Positions 1 through 11,009 are shown, counted from the first letter of the stretch. The stretch: DNA of 64,000 bases from JACCVL01 sp963704295 (GCA_963704295.1 OY969884.1:620001-684000), one strand, 5' to 3'. A program made the numbers and translations. Notes: generated by a model from the sequence alone, not told the origin.

Positions 1-2
1 GC

Positions 3-2030
<2,028 letters not shown>

Positions 2031-2068
2031 CCCGCCCCGTCGGCGGAGACGGATCGCCGGGCCCGGGG

Positions 2069-3082
2069 TCAGTGCTCCCGGCTCCAGGCCAGCAGCTCGT
2101 CGAGCGGCCAGGCGTTCACGACCCGCTCGACGGGGACGTCGTGCGCCGCCGCCCGGGCGCAGCCGTGGTCGAGGAAGTCGAGCTGTCCCGGAGCGTGCGC
2201 GTCGGAGTCGATGCTGAGCAGGCAGCCGGTGTCGACGGCGAGCCGAAGCAGGTCGTCGGGCGGGTCGGCCCGCTCGGGCCGGCTGTTGATCTCCACCGCG
2301 GTGCCGGCCTCGGCGCACGCGGCGAAGACCCGCTCCGCGTCGAACTGCGACTGCTTGCGCGTCCCGCGTCCGCCGGTGACCAGTCGGCCGGTGCAGTGGC
2401 CGAGCACGTCAACGCGAGGGTTCCGCACCGCGGCGACCATCCGGCGGGTCATCGCGGCGCGCTCCATCCCGAGCTTGCTGTGCACGCTGGCCACCACCAC
2501 GTCCAGCTCGGCGAGCAGACCGTCCTCCTGGTCGAGCGACCCGTCGTCGAGGATGTCAACCTCGATCCCGGTCAGGACCCGGAACGGGGCGAGCCGCTCG
2601 TTCAGCCGCCCCACCAGCTCGATCTGTTCACGCAGCCGCTCGGCCGACAGCCCCCGGGCGACGGTCAGCCGCGGCGAGTGGTCGGTCAGCGCGGCGTACT
2701 GGTGCCCGACGGCCCGGTAGGTCTCGGCCATCTCCTCCGGCGGGCTGCCGCCGTCGGTCCAGTCCGAGTGCGTGTGCAGGTCGCCGCGCAGCGCTGCTCG
2801 GAGCACCTCACCGCCCTCCGCCAGCGGCACCACCTCTGCCTCCAGCCGCTCCAGGTAGCTCGGCACCCCGTGCTCCAGCGCCTCGGCGGCCACCGCGGCG
2901 GTCTTGGGCCCGACGTCGGTCAGCGAGGTCAGCGCACCGGCCTCGGCGAGCCGGCGTACCTCCGAGGCGTCGAGGACGGCTAGCGCATTCGCGGCGTTGC
3001 GGTAGGCACGGACCCGATAGGTGGCCTCCTGCCGTCGCTCCAGCAGGAAGGCGATCCGGCGCAGCGCGACCACCGGGTCCAC
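2069..3082 (-). CDS. PHP-domain metal-dependent hydrolase with N-terminal helix-hairpin-helix region
   Basis: A 337-residue protein. Residues 1-80 (RIAFLLERRQEATYRVRAYR and LTSLTDVGPKTAAVAAEAL) resemble the N-terminal helical and HhH part of family-X DNA polymerases. From about residue 92 comes a PHP phosphoesterase domain with metal-ligand motifs LHTHSDWTDG, ALTDHSPR, GIEVDIL, VASVHS, LGHCTGR and DSDAHAP. It looks like the PHP part of a PolX protein without the polymerase palm, so it may be a nuclease or a phosphatase such as histidinol-phosphatase; the sequence does not decide. GTG at 3082 is chosen because it lies 3 nt after the upstream hydrolase stop (TGA 3087-3085), implying translational coupling. 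Confidence 0.85.
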   Translation of the reverse strand: MDPVVALRRIAFLLERRQEATYRVRAYRNAANALAVLDASEVRRLAEAGALTSLTDVGPKTAAVAAEALEHGVPSYLERLEAEVVPLAEGGEVLRAALRGDLHTHSDWTDGGSPPEEMAETYRAVGHQYAALTDHSPRLTVARGLSAERLREQIELVGRLNERLAPFRVLTGIEVDILDDGSLDQEDGLLAELDVVVASVHSKLGMERAAMTRRMVAAVRNPRVDVLGHCTGRLVTGGRGTRKQSQFDAERVFAACAEAGTAVEINSRPERADPPDDLLRLAVDTGCLLSIDSDAHAPGQLDFLDHGCARAAAHDVPVERVVNAWPLDELLAWSREH

Positions 3083-3084
3083 GG

Positions 3085-4080
3085 TCAGGCACCGGCCTCG
3101 CTGGTCACCGCCGAGAGGTCGGCCAGGTCGCCGCGGCGCATCAGCGTCCGAAACCGCTCCCGGCGATACGACGCCGGCTTGGTGTGCCGGACGAAGTCGG
3201 TGAGGATCGCGGCGAACTCGTCCGGCCGCTCCTTGTGCGGAAAGTGCGCGCAACCGTCCATGACGTGCACCTCTGCCCCAGGCGCGTACGCCTCCGCGGT
3301 GCGGGCGTGGTCGACCGGGATCACCTGGTCGTGCGAGCCCCACACGACGCACATGGGCATCAACCGGGTGAGATAGGCCCGGTCGGTCATCGTCACGATC
3401 TGTCCCTTCCAGTCCACGACCGCACGCACGACATGCCGGATCGCCGCGCGGGCGGCCGGGTCGGCGAGGTGCTCGTAAATGGCGGCCACCTCGTCCAGGT
3501 CACGCACCTGGCGGACCCCGGTGCGCGAGAGCGCCCGCATCGTCCCTGCCACCACCGGCCGCCACGGGCGCAGCGAGGCCAGGCCGACCAGGGTCCCCGC
3601 ACCGGGCAGGGTGAGGCCGCGGATCGCCCAGGACACGTCCGGCCCGAGGCCGCCGGGGGCGATCAGCGCGAGCCGCTCGGTCCGCTCGGGGAACTGGTAG
3701 GCGTACTGCATCGCCACCCCGCCGCCGAGTGAGTGGCCGACCACCGTCGCCCGGTCGATGCCCAACACGGTCAGCAGGTCACGCATCCCGTTGGCGTAGC
3801 CGCCCAGGCTGTAGTCCGCGCGCGGCTTGCCGGACCGGCCGTGGCCGAGCAGGTCGGGGGCCACCACCGTGAAGTGCTCGGCGAGCCGCGGGATCACCGG
3901 CAGCCAGGTGCTCGAGTCGCAGCCGAGGCCGTGCAGCAACAGCAGCGCCGGCCCGCTGCCGGTCTTGATGAATGCACGTCGGTGGCCGTGGACGACGACG
4001 TACTGCGACCGCAGCTCGTCGACCAGCTCGTCGACCAGCTCGTCGGGCGGCTCGCCGGGCTCGTCGACCGGCACCGGCAC
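3085..4080 (-). CDS. Alpha/beta-fold hydrolase
   Basis: A 331-residue alpha/beta hydrolase. The oxyanion motif LLLLHGLGCDSSTW, the nucleophile elbow GHSLGGG, the acid region VVWGSHDQVIP and the catalytic histidine in GCAHFPHKERP form a complete Ser-Asp-His triad. There is no signal peptide, so it is probably cytosolic. The substrate cannot be told. The frame is open further upstream, but a GGGAGG site just before 4080 supports GTG 4080, or GTG 4074 six bases later. The N-terminus holds a short DELV repeat from a 12-bp tandem duplication near 4016-4050. It is coupled to the PHP gene downstream and divergent from fasR. Confidence 0.85.
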   Translation of the reverse strand: MPVPVDEPGEPPDELVDELVDELRSQYVVVHGHRRAFIKTGSGPALLLLHGLGCDSSTWLPVIPRLAEHFTVVAPDLLGHGRSGKPRADYSLGGYANGMRDLLTVLGIDRATVVGHSLGGGVAMQYAYQFPERTERLALIAPGGLGPDVSWAIRGLTLPGAGTLVGLASLRPWRPVVAGTMRALSRTGVRQVRDLDEVAAIYEHLADPAARAAIRHVVRAVVDWKGQIVTMTDRAYLTRLMPMCVVWGSHDQVIPVDHARTAEAYAPGAEVHVMDGCAHFPHKERPDEFAAILTDFVRHTKPASYRRERFRTLMRRGDLADLSAVTSEAGA

Positions 4081-4192
4081 GGGGCCTCCCAGATCGCCAG
4101 GTGGGCAGTTGCGGCACCCTAACCGCTCCGCCCCGCTTCCGCCCCCGCTGAGAGTGGAGGGAGACGCACGGGTGGTGTCCCGGCGGCCGGGA

Positions 4193-4204
4193 TAGCCTGC
4201 AGGG
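4193..4204 (+). promoter_or_regulatory. Leaderless-type -10 box of fasR
   Basis: TAGCCT at 4193-4198 matches the TANNNT -10 pattern and lies 6 nt before GTG 4205, so transcription should start at or next to the start codon. No Shine-Dalgarno site is placed for this GTG. Confidence 0.5.
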
Positions 4205-5383
4205 GTGGTGGCTGAGCGGTCGGCACTCGCGCTGGCCCGCCGGATGGACCGGTCGGTGGGCCCGCTGGCGACGGCTGCCGTGGCCCGCATGGAGCGGGAG
4301 CTGGCCTGGTTCCGGGAGCTGTCCGCCGCGGACCGGTCCTGGGTCGGCCTGATCGCCCAGAACGGCATCGCGGCCTTCGCGGCGTGGATGCGGGAAAGCG
4401 AGCCGCGCTCCGCGATCGCCGCCGCGGTGTTCGGCGACGCCCCTCAGGCGCTCACCCGGGTGGTCAGCCTGCAGCAGACGGTGGAGCTGGTCCGCACCAC
4501 GATCGACGTGGTCGAGGGGGACGTCGACCGGCTGCTCGGCCCCGAGGACGGCGCCGTGGTGCGCGAGGCGATGCTGCGCTACTCCCGCGACGTGGCGTTC
4601 GCCGCCGCCGAGGTCTACGCCCGGGCCGCCGAGCTCCGGGGCGCTTGGGACGCCCGGCTGGAGGCGCTGGTCGTCGACGCGGTGCTGCGCGGCGAGGCCG
4701 ACGAGGCGGTGCGCTCCCGGGCCGCGGCGCTCGGCTGGTCGGCGAGCGGCGGCGTGAGCGTGGTGCTCGGCCGGGTGCCGAGCCACGGCGACCCCGACGG
4801 GCACGCCTCCGACGATGCGGTCGAGGAGATCCGCCGGACCAGCCGGCTGATCGACGTGGACGCGCTCTGCGCGGTACAGGGCGACCGCCTGGTGGTCGTC
4901 CTCGGCGGGGTGGAGGACCTCGACAAGGCGGCCGCCGTCGTCGCGGAGCACTTCGGCGACGGCCCGGTCGTGATGGGACCGCTCGTCACGGACCTCACCG
5001 CCGCCAGCATCTCGGCCCGGAGCGCGGTCGCTGGCCTGCGCGCGGCGCCGGGCTGGCCGGACGCCCCCCGCCCGGTCGCGGCCGACGACCTGCTGCCTGA
5101 GCGGGCACTGTCCGGCGACGGACACGCCCGGCACCATCTGGTCGAGGACATCTACCGGCCGCTGACCAAGGACGAGGTGCTGTTGCAGACGTTGTCGGCG
5201 CACGCCGAGCAGGGGGGCTCGCTCGAGGGCACGGCGCGGGCACTGTTCGTGCACGTGAACACGGTTCGCTACCGGATCCGGCGGATCGAGGACCTGACCG
5301 GGTTGGCCCCGGCCAACCCCCGGGACGCCTACACGCTCCGTGTGGCCCTGACCCTCGGCCGGCTGCGCGGCGGCGACGGCTGA
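4205..5383 (+). CDS. fasR: PucR-type transcriptional regulator of fatty-acid synthesis (FasR-like)
   Basis: A 392-residue regulator. It has a long N-terminal helical region (1-165), a GGDEF-like/CdaR-type middle and a C-terminal PucR helix-turn-helix (about 325-388: LEGTARALFVHVNTVRYRIR then RIEDLTGLAP). In Streptomyces FasR, a regulator of this architecture, sits directly upstream of fabD and activates fabD-fabH-acpP-fabF. The same order is seen here, with fabD 113 nt downstream. Function as activator of the downstream cluster, possibly sensing acyl-CoA, is inferred from this synteny. GTG 4205 is chosen because of the -10 box 6 nt upstream; a second GTG follows at once. Confidence 0.88.
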   Translation: MVAERSALALARRMDRSVGPLATAAVARMERELAWFRELSAADRSWVGLIAQNGIAAFAAWMRESEPRSAIAAAVFGDAPQALTRVVSLQQTVELVRTTIDVVEGDVDRLLGPEDGAVVREAMLRYSRDVAFAAAEVYARAAELRGAWDARLEALVVDAVLRGEADEAVRSRAAALGWSASGGVSVVLGRVPSHGDPDGHASDDAVEEIRRTSRLIDVDALCAVQGDRLVVVLGGVEDLDKAAAVVAEHFGDGPVVMGPLVTDLTAASISARSAVAGLRAAPGWPDAPRPVAADDLLPERALSGDGHARHHLVEDIYRPLTKDEVLLQTLSAHAEQGGSLEGTARALFVHVNTVRYRIRRIEDLTGLAPANPRDAYTLRVALTLGRLRGGDG

Positions 5384-5416
5384 TCGGCGGTAGGTGGCTC
5401 CCCTCGGGTTTCTTGT

Positions 5417-5433
5417 AGGAGTCCTCTAAGGAC
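5417..5433 (+). promoter_or_regulatory. Overlapping dyads upstream of fabD, candidate regulator site
   Basis: AGGAGTCCT (5417-5425) is a 9-bp dyad and overlaps GTCCTCTAAGGAC (5421-5433), a perfect inverted repeat with a 3-nt centre. They lie about 65 bp before fabD, in the only gap between fasR and the fab operon. This is a plausible FasR site, but no published box was matched. Confidence 0.35.
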
Positions 5434-5496
5434 ACGCGGTGAGATTCGTCCGCTCGGCAGCCGAAACGCAGCCTCTGCAACGGGCAGGCTGGTGCC

Positions 5497-6681
5497 GTGC
5501 TCGTCATCGTCGCTCCCGGCCAAGGTGCCCAGACCCCCGGCTTCCTCCGCCCGTGGCTCGAAGACCCGATCTTCGCCGACCGGATGCACTGGCTGTCCGC
5601 GGTCGCCGGCATCGACCTGGCCGCACACGGCACCGACTCCGACGAGGCAACGATCCGCGACACCGCGATCGCCCAGCCGCTGCTGGTCGCCTCCGGCCTG
5701 GTCGCCGCGCTCCAGCTGTTCCCGCACCCGTCTGACGCGTTCTCGTCGGTGGGAGCGGCGGGCGGCCACAGCGTCGGTGAGATCACCGCCGCGACCGGAG
5801 CCGGCGTCATCAGCGCCGAGCAGGCCATGGTCCTCGTCCGCGAACGGGGCAGGGCGATGGCCGCGGCCGCGGCCGTGACCCCGACCTCCATGACCGCGGT
5901 GCTCGGCGGCGACCGGAACGAGGTCCTCGCCACGCTGGAGCGGCACGGGCTGACCGCCGCCAACGACAACGGTCCCGGCCAGGTGGTCGCGGCCGGGACG
6001 GTCGAGCAGCTCCAGGCGCTGGCCGACGATCCACCGACGAAGGCGCGGCTCACGCCGCTGTCCGTGGCCGGCGCCTTCCACACCGAGCACATGGCTCCCG
6101 CCGTCGAGACCCTCGCTCGCTACGCCCGATCGGTGTCGACGCACGACCCGCGGCTGCGGCTGATCTCCAACCGTGACGGCCGGGTCGTGCACGACGGCCG
6201 CGACGTCCTGCACCGGATCGTCGACCAGGTCGCCACACCGGTGCGCTGGGACCTCTGCCTGCAGACCATGGCCGACCTCGGTGCCACCGGCATCCTCGAG
6301 ATGCCACCGGCGGGGACGCTCACCAACATAGCCAAGAGGAACCTGAAGGGCGTGGAGACCTTCGCTCTGAAGACCCCCGACCAGCTCGACGACGCCCGGG
6401 CCTTCGTCGAGCGGCACGCGGACGCCTCGCCACTGCTCGACTCCCCCACGTGGCGACTGCTCGTCGCACCGGCCAAGGGGACGTTCGAGATGGCCGCGGG
6501 GCTTGACATCGACAAGCCGCTGCAGCCGCACGACCAGGTCGGCACCGTACGCAGCCTGCGAGACGAGATTCCGGTGGTCGCGCCGCACGGCGGGACCGTG
6601 GTCGAATGGCTGGTCGAGGACGGGGACCTCGTCTCGCCTGGCCAACCTCTGGTCCGGCTGCACCCGAAGGCAGGATCATGA
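5497..6681 (+). CDS. fabD: Malonyl-CoA:ACP transacylase with a C-terminal biotinyl/lipoyl-like domain
   Basis: FabD loads malonyl groups onto the acyl carrier protein for chain elongation. Residues 1-310 are a complete FabD: GQGAQTPGF near the N-terminus, catalytic Ser92 in GHSVGE and His195 in AGAFHTEHM. Actinobacterial FabD is usually about 310 residues; this one has 394. Residues 319-394 read as a biotinyl/lipoyl-type beta-barrel, ending VAPHGGTVVEWLVEDGDLV and SPGQPLVRL, but the position of the modified lysine (EAMKM in carriers) reads VRSLRDEI, so it cannot be biotinylated or lipoylated. GTG 5497 follows CAGGCT by 6 nt, suggesting a leaderless start. It overlaps fabH by ATGA. Confidence 0.93.
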   Translation: MLVIVAPGQGAQTPGFLRPWLEDPIFADRMHWLSAVAGIDLAAHGTDSDEATIRDTAIAQPLLVASGLVAALQLFPHPSDAFSSVGAAGGHSVGEITAATGAGVISAEQAMVLVRERGRAMAAAAAVTPTSMTAVLGGDRNEVLATLERHGLTAANDNGPGQVVAAGTVEQLQALADDPPTKARLTPLSVAGAFHTEHMAPAVETLARYARSVSTHDPRLRLISNRDGRVVHDGRDVLHRIVDQVATPVRWDLCLQTMADLGATGILEMPPAGTLTNIAKRNLKGVETFALKTPDQLDDARAFVERHADASPLLDSPTWRLLVAPAKGTFEMAAGLDIDKPLQPHDQVGTVRSLRDEIPVVAPHGGTVVEWLVEDGDLVSPGQPLVRLHPKAGS

Positions 6682-7748
6682 GCACCGGACCCAGCACCCG
6701 TACGGGGAGCGCACCCGCGCTCGCCGAGCCCGGCTCGGCCGGGTCCGCCTCACAGATCCTCGGGGTGGGCGGCTACCGACCCCGACGGGTCGTGCCGAAC
6801 TCCGAGCTGGTCGACCGGATCGACTCGTCCGACGAGTGGATCCGCACCCGGTCCGGGATCGCGAGCCGGCGGTTCGCCGACGCCGACGAGACCGTCGCGA
6901 TGATGTCCGTGGCGGCGTCGCGACAGGCACTGACCGACGCGGGCGTCGACGCCGAGGACATCGACTGCGTCGTCGTCGCGACGGTGTCCCACCTGTTGCA
7001 GACACCGTCGGTGGCCACCCTGATCGCCGCCGAGCTCGGCGCCACCCCCGCCGCGGCCTTCGACATCTCCGCTGCCTGCGCCGGCTTCTGCTATGCGGTG
7101 TCGCTGGCCTCGGACATGATCCGGGGCGGCACCGCCCGGCACGTGCTGGTGATCGGTGTCGAGCGGCTGTCCGACATCACCGACCCCACCGACCGGGGGA
7201 CCGCCTTCATCTTCGCCGATGGCGCCGGCGCGGTGGTCGTCGGACCGTCGGACAGCGTCGGCATCGGGCCTGTGGTCTGGGGCTCGGAAGGGGAACGCTT
7301 CGACATGATCCGCCAGGAGGCGTACTGGCCGGTCGACGGTTTCGGCGCCGAGATCGAGGGCGTCGAGCCCGACCCGGCCAGCGCCAAAGGCGCGCACGTC
7401 CTGCGGATGGACGGCAGCCCGGTCTTCCGGTGGGCCAGCTACGAGATGGCGAAGGTGGCCCGGCAGGCGATGGACGCCGCCGGGGTCGACGTCGACGATC
7501 TGAGCGCCTTCGTCCCGCACCAGGCCAACATGCGCATCACCGACGCGATGGCCCGCCAGCTCAAGCTGCCGGACCACGTCGTGGTCGCCCGCGACATCGT
7601 CGACCAGGGCAACACGTCCGCGGCGTCGGTGCCACTGGCGCTGCGCCGGATGCACGACGACGGCGCGACCCGTTCCGGCGACCTGGCGCTGTTGATCGCC
7701 TTCGGCGCCGGCCTCGTCTACGCGGCGCAGGTGGTCCGGCTGCCCTGA
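6678..7748 (+). CDS. fabH: Beta-ketoacyl-ACP synthase III
   Basis: A 356-residue KASIII that condenses an acyl-CoA starter with malonyl-ACP to begin fatty-acid synthesis. The catalytic triad is visible: Cys134 in SAACAGFCYAV, His in FVPHQANMRI and Asn in DQGNTSAASVP. The first ~28 residues are a low-complexity extension. ATG 6678 overlaps the fabD stop (ATGA), so the two genes are translationally coupled. It is the second gene of the fab operon. Confidence 0.95.
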   Translation: MSTGPSTRTGSAPALAEPGSAGSASQILGVGGYRPRRVVPNSELVDRIDSSDEWIRTRSGIASRRFADADETVAMMSVAASRQALTDAGVDAEDIDCVVVATVSHLLQTPSVATLIAAELGATPAAAFDISAACAGFCYAVSLASDMIRGGTARHVLVIGVERLSDITDPTDRGTAFIFADGAGAVVVGPSDSVGIGPVVWGSEGERFDMIRQEAYWPVDGFGAEIEGVEPDPASAKGAHVLRMDGSPVFRWASYEMAKVARQAMDAAGVDVDDLSAFVPHQANMRITDAMARQLKLPDHVVVARDIVDQGNTSAASVPLALRRMHDDGATRSGDLALLIAFGAGLVYAAQVVRLP

Positions 7749-7838
7749 CCTCCGGACACCTCCCCGCGGCGCCATCAGGCGCACCCGCAGGACCACAGAA
7801 GAACGACCAACCACCCGCACCAGAAAGAGGGCACACAC

Positions 7839-8087
7839 ATGGCCAGCACCGAGGAGATCCGCTCCGACCTCGCCGAGATCGTCAACGAGGTCGCGGGCGT
7901 CCCCGCCGACGACGTCCAGCTCGACAAGTCGTTCGTCGATGACCTCGACGTCGACTCGCTGTCGATGGTGGAGGTCGTTGTCGCCGCCGAGGAGAAGTTC
8001 GACGTCAAGATCCCCGACGACGAGGTGAAGAACCTCAAGACCGTCGGCGACGCCGTCGCCTTCATCGAGCGCGCGCAGGCGGCCTGA
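7839..8087 (+). CDS. acpP: Acyl carrier protein
   Basis: An acidic 82-residue ACP. Ser40 in the DSLSMVEV motif is the 4'-phosphopantetheine attachment site. The 90-nt gap after fabH holds an AGAAAGAGGG purine tract as ribosome-binding site 8 nt before ATG 7839, consistent with separately high translation of the abundant carrier. It shuttles acyl chains between FabD, FabH and FabF in the cytosol. Confidence 0.97.
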   Translation: MASTEEIRSDLAEIVNEVAGVPADDVQLDKSFVDDLDVDSLSMVEVVVAAEEKFDVKIPDDEVKNLKTVGDAVAFIERAQAA

Positions 8088-8133
8088 CCCGGTCACCAGC
8101 CCAGCGACACCCGACCGCGAGGTGAGCACAGCC

Positions 8134-9384
8134 ATGACCCGCACCGTCGTCGTGACCGGACTCGGCACGACCAGCCCGGTGGGCGGTGACGTCCCGACGA
8201 CCTGGGACGCGCTGCTCGACGGTACCTCCGGCGTGAACACGCTGGCGTACGACTGGGCCGAGCAGCTGAACACCCGAATCGCCGCCGAGGCTGCAGTCGA
8301 CCCGACCGAGGTGCTCGAACGGGTCAAGGCTCGCCGTCTCGACCGGTCCGGGCAGCTGGCGATGGTGGCCGCCCGCGAGGCGTGGGCGGACAGCGGGCTG
8401 GCGACCGCCGAGGGCGAGGAGCCGCTGGCCGATCCCGACCGGGTCGGCGTGGCGTGCGGCTCCGGCATCGGCGGTGTGCACACGCTGCTGAGCAACTACG
8501 ACGCGCTGATCACCAAGGGTCCGCGGCGGGTGTCGCCGCTGGCGATCCCGATGCTCATGCCGAACAGCCCGGCCGCCAACATCGGCCTCGCGATCGGCGC
8601 GCGAGCCGGCGTGCACACGCCGGTGTCGGCCTGTGCCTCGGGCAACGAGGGCATCGCGCAGGCCGTCGACATGATCCGGCTCGGCCGAGCCGACGTGGTC
8701 CTGGCCGGCGGCACCGAGGCCGCGGTGCACGCGCTGCCGATGGCTGCCTTCGGCAACATGATGGCGCTGTCTCGCCGCAACGACGACCCCACCCACGCGT
8801 CTCGGCCGTGGGACGTCGACCGGGACGGCTTCGTGCTCGGCGAGGGGGCGGGCATCCTCGTGCTCGAGTCCGAGGAGCACGCGGCTGCGCGAGGAGCACG
8901 GGTCTACGCCGAGGTGGCCGGCGCCGGCATCACGGCGGACTCACATGACATCGCTCAGCCCGACCCGGAGGGGCTCGGGGCGACCCGGGCGATCCGGCGC
9001 GCGCTGGACGAGGGCGGCCTCGAGCCGGCCGACGTGCGGCACATCAACGCGCACGCCACCTCCACGCCGCTGGGCGACGTCGCGGAGGCCCGGGCGATCC
9101 GGGCCGCGCTCGGCGCTGCGGCCGACCAGGTGGTGCTCACCGCGACCAAGTCGATGACCGGGCACCTGCTCGGCGCCGCCGGCGCGCTCGAGTCGATCGC
9201 CACCGTGCTCGCCCTGCACCACCGGGTGGTGCCGCCGACGATCAACCTCGACCAGCAGGACGAGGCCGTGGAGCTGGACATCGCCACCAAGCAGCGCGAC
9301 CTGCCGAGCGGGGACCTGGCCGCGCTGAACAACTCGTTCGGCTTCGGCGGGCACAACGTCGCCCTGGCGTTCCGCAGCGTCTGA
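8134..9384 (+). CDS. fabF: Beta-ketoacyl-ACP synthase II
   Basis: A 416-residue KASII elongation enzyme. Cys167 in VSACASGNEG and the two histidines in HINAHATST and SMTGHLLGAAG form the C-H-H catalytic triad of the FabF/KasA class. ATG 8134 is chosen over GTG 8122 because GAGGTGAG sits 8-9 nt before it. It lies in the fab operon, 46 nt after acpP. Confidence 0.95.
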   Translation: MTRTVVVTGLGTTSPVGGDVPTTWDALLDGTSGVNTLAYDWAEQLNTRIAAEAAVDPTEVLERVKARRLDRSGQLAMVAAREAWADSGLATAEGEEPLADPDRVGVACGSGIGGVHTLLSNYDALITKGPRRVSPLAIPMLMPNSPAANIGLAIGARAGVHTPVSACASGNEGIAQAVDMIRLGRADVVLAGGTEAAVHALPMAAFGNMMALSRRNDDPTHASRPWDVDRDGFVLGEGAGILVLESEEHAAARGARVYAEVAGAGITADSHDIAQPDPEGLGATRAIRRALDEGGLEPADVRHINAHATSTPLGDVAEARAIRAALGAAADQVVLTATKSMTGHLLGAAGALESIATVLALHHRVVPPTINLDQQDEAVELDIATKQRDLPSGDLAALNNSFGFGGHNVALAFRSV

Positions 9385-9452
9385 GCCGTACGCCAGCCCC
9401 GAGCGAGCAGCCCGAGCACCGTCCGAGCACTATCGTCCGACCGGAGCGACAC

Positions 9453-10916
9453 ATGACCGCAACCACCTCGCCGGGCCAGCCGGGCGCGAGCACCAAGCCG
9501 GCCAAGCTGCCCCGTGACCAGGACCCCCGCAACCCGGTCACCCGGCTGCGAGCGTTCTTCGACGAGGGCGGGATGGAGCTGATCACCCCGGACGACGACT
9601 CCGGCATGCTCGCCGCGGTCGGTCCGGTACACGGGACGCACACCGTCGCGTTCTGCTCCGACGCCACCGTCATGGGCGGGGCGATGGGTGACGACGGATG
9701 CAAGGTCGTCGTCACCGCGTACGAGCGGGCGGTGGCCGACGGTGCTCCCGTCGTCGGCCTGTGGCACTCCGGCGGCGCCCGGCTGGCCGAGGGAGTGCTC
9801 TCCCTGCACGCCGTGGGCCTGATCTTCCAGGCCATGACCCTTGCCTCCGGCAAGGTGCCGCAGATCTCGGTGGTGCTGGGCCCGGCCGCCGGAGGCGCGG
9901 CCTACGGCCCGGCACTCACCGACGTTGTGGTCCTCGGCCCCGAGGGCCGGGTGTTCGTCACCGGTCCGGACGTCGTCCGCTCGGTCACCGGCGAGAACGT
10001 CGACATGGCCCGGCTGGGCGGACACGAGCCGCACGGCAGGCGCTCGGGCGTCGTGCACGTCCTCGCCACTTCCGAGGTCGAGGCAATCGACCGGGCCCGT
10101 TCGCTCGCCTCGCTGCTCGGCGATCAGCGCCGCCTCGACGTCGATGCCGTCGACGACGTCGACCTCAGCACCGCCCTCCCCGAGTCGATCCGCCGCGCGT
10201 ACGACGTGCACCCGCTGCTCGAGCAGCTCCTCGACCAGGGGACGCCGCTGGAGCTGCACGCCAAGTGGGCACCCAACATCACCACCACCCTCGGCCGGTT
10301 CGGCGGCCGCAGCGTCGGCGTGATCGCCAACAACCCGTTGCGCCTCGGTGGCTGCCTGGACTCGGCCTCCGCCGAGAAGGCGGCGCGCTTCGTCCGGATG
10401 TGCGACGCGTTCGGCGTGCCGCTCATCGTGCTGGCGGACGTCCCCGGCTACCTGCCCGGCGTCGGTCAGGAGTGGGACGGGGTGGTGCGCCGCGGCGCCA
10501 AGCTGCTGCACGCCTTCGCCGAGGCGACCGTGCCCCGGGTGACGCTGGTGACCCGCAAGGCGTACGGCGGCGCGTACATCGCCATGAATGCGCGCAGTCT
10601 CGGTGCCACCAAGGTCTTCGCGTGGCCGGGTGCGCAGGTCGCGGTGATGGGCGCGGTGGCCGCGGTCCGGATCCTGCACCGCCGCAAGCTGGCGGACGTG
10701 GCGCCCGACGTTCGCGCTCAGGTGGAGGCCGACCTGGCCGCCGAGCACGAGCGGATCGCGGGAGGCGTGGAGCGAGCCGTCGAGATCGGCGTGGTGGACG
10801 AGGTGGTGGCCCCCGGCGAGACCCGCGGCGCACTGGCCCGGGCCCTGGCCGACGCGCTGACCGACGATCAGCCGGACGGGCGGGCGCGCGGCACGCACGG
10901 CAACATCCCGCTGTGA
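9453..10916 (+). CDS. accD: Acyl-CoA carboxylase carboxyltransferase beta subunit (AccD-type)
   Basis: A 487-residue biotin-dependent carboxyltransferase subunit with N- and C-terminal crotonase-like halves. Oxyanion-hole glycines are visible in LWHSGGARLAEG and GPAAGGAAYGPAL (N half) and in RKAYGGAYIAMNARSLGATK (C half). It transfers CO2 from carboxybiotin to acetyl-CoA and/or propionyl-CoA. Its place at the end of the fab operon matches AccD6 of mycobacterial fabD-acpM-kasA-kasB-accD6, so malonyl-CoA supply is the likely role. No biotinylated alpha subunit or epsilon subunit is in the window. A 94-nt gap, with at most a 16-codon GTG frame at 10933-10983 that I do not call, separates it from the DUF3145 gene. 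Confidence 0.92.
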   Translation: MTATTSPGQPGASTKPAKLPRDQDPRNPVTRLRAFFDEGGMELITPDDDSGMLAAVGPVHGTHTVAFCSDATVMGGAMGDDGCKVVVTAYERAVADGAPVVGLWHSGGARLAEGVLSLHAVGLIFQAMTLASGKVPQISVVLGPAAGGAAYGPALTDVVVLGPEGRVFVTGPDVVRSVTGENVDMARLGGHEPHGRRSGVVHVLATSEVEAIDRARSLASLLGDQRRLDVDAVDDVDLSTALPESIRRAYDVHPLLEQLLDQGTPLELHAKWAPNITTTLGRFGGRSVGVIANNPLRLGGCLDSASAEKAARFVRMCDAFGVPLIVLADVPGYLPGVGQEWDGVVRRGAKLLHAFAEATVPRVTLVTRKAYGGAYIAMNARSLGATKVFAWPGAQVAVMGAVAAVRILHRRKLADVAPDVRAQVEADLAAEHERIAGGVERAVEIGVVDEVVAPGETRGALARALADALTDDQPDGRARGTHGNIPL

Positions 10917-11009
10917 CGCGTTCGATCGCGTCGTGACCGCGCTCAGCGACCAACTCGGGCAGGACGAGGTCCTCGAGGGCTGAGCCTGCGGGGCGGACCT
11001 GCGGGCTGG

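Noticed and set aside
4146..4157. CGCTGAGAGTG shared with the inverted repeat at 11635
   Set aside because: It is a single 11-bp arm match without a partner arm, too short to call a repeat copy.
10933..10983. A 16-residue frame after accD as a possible carboxylase epsilon subunit
   Set aside because: It is far too short and lacks the epsilon-subunit core; no ribosome-binding site is visible.
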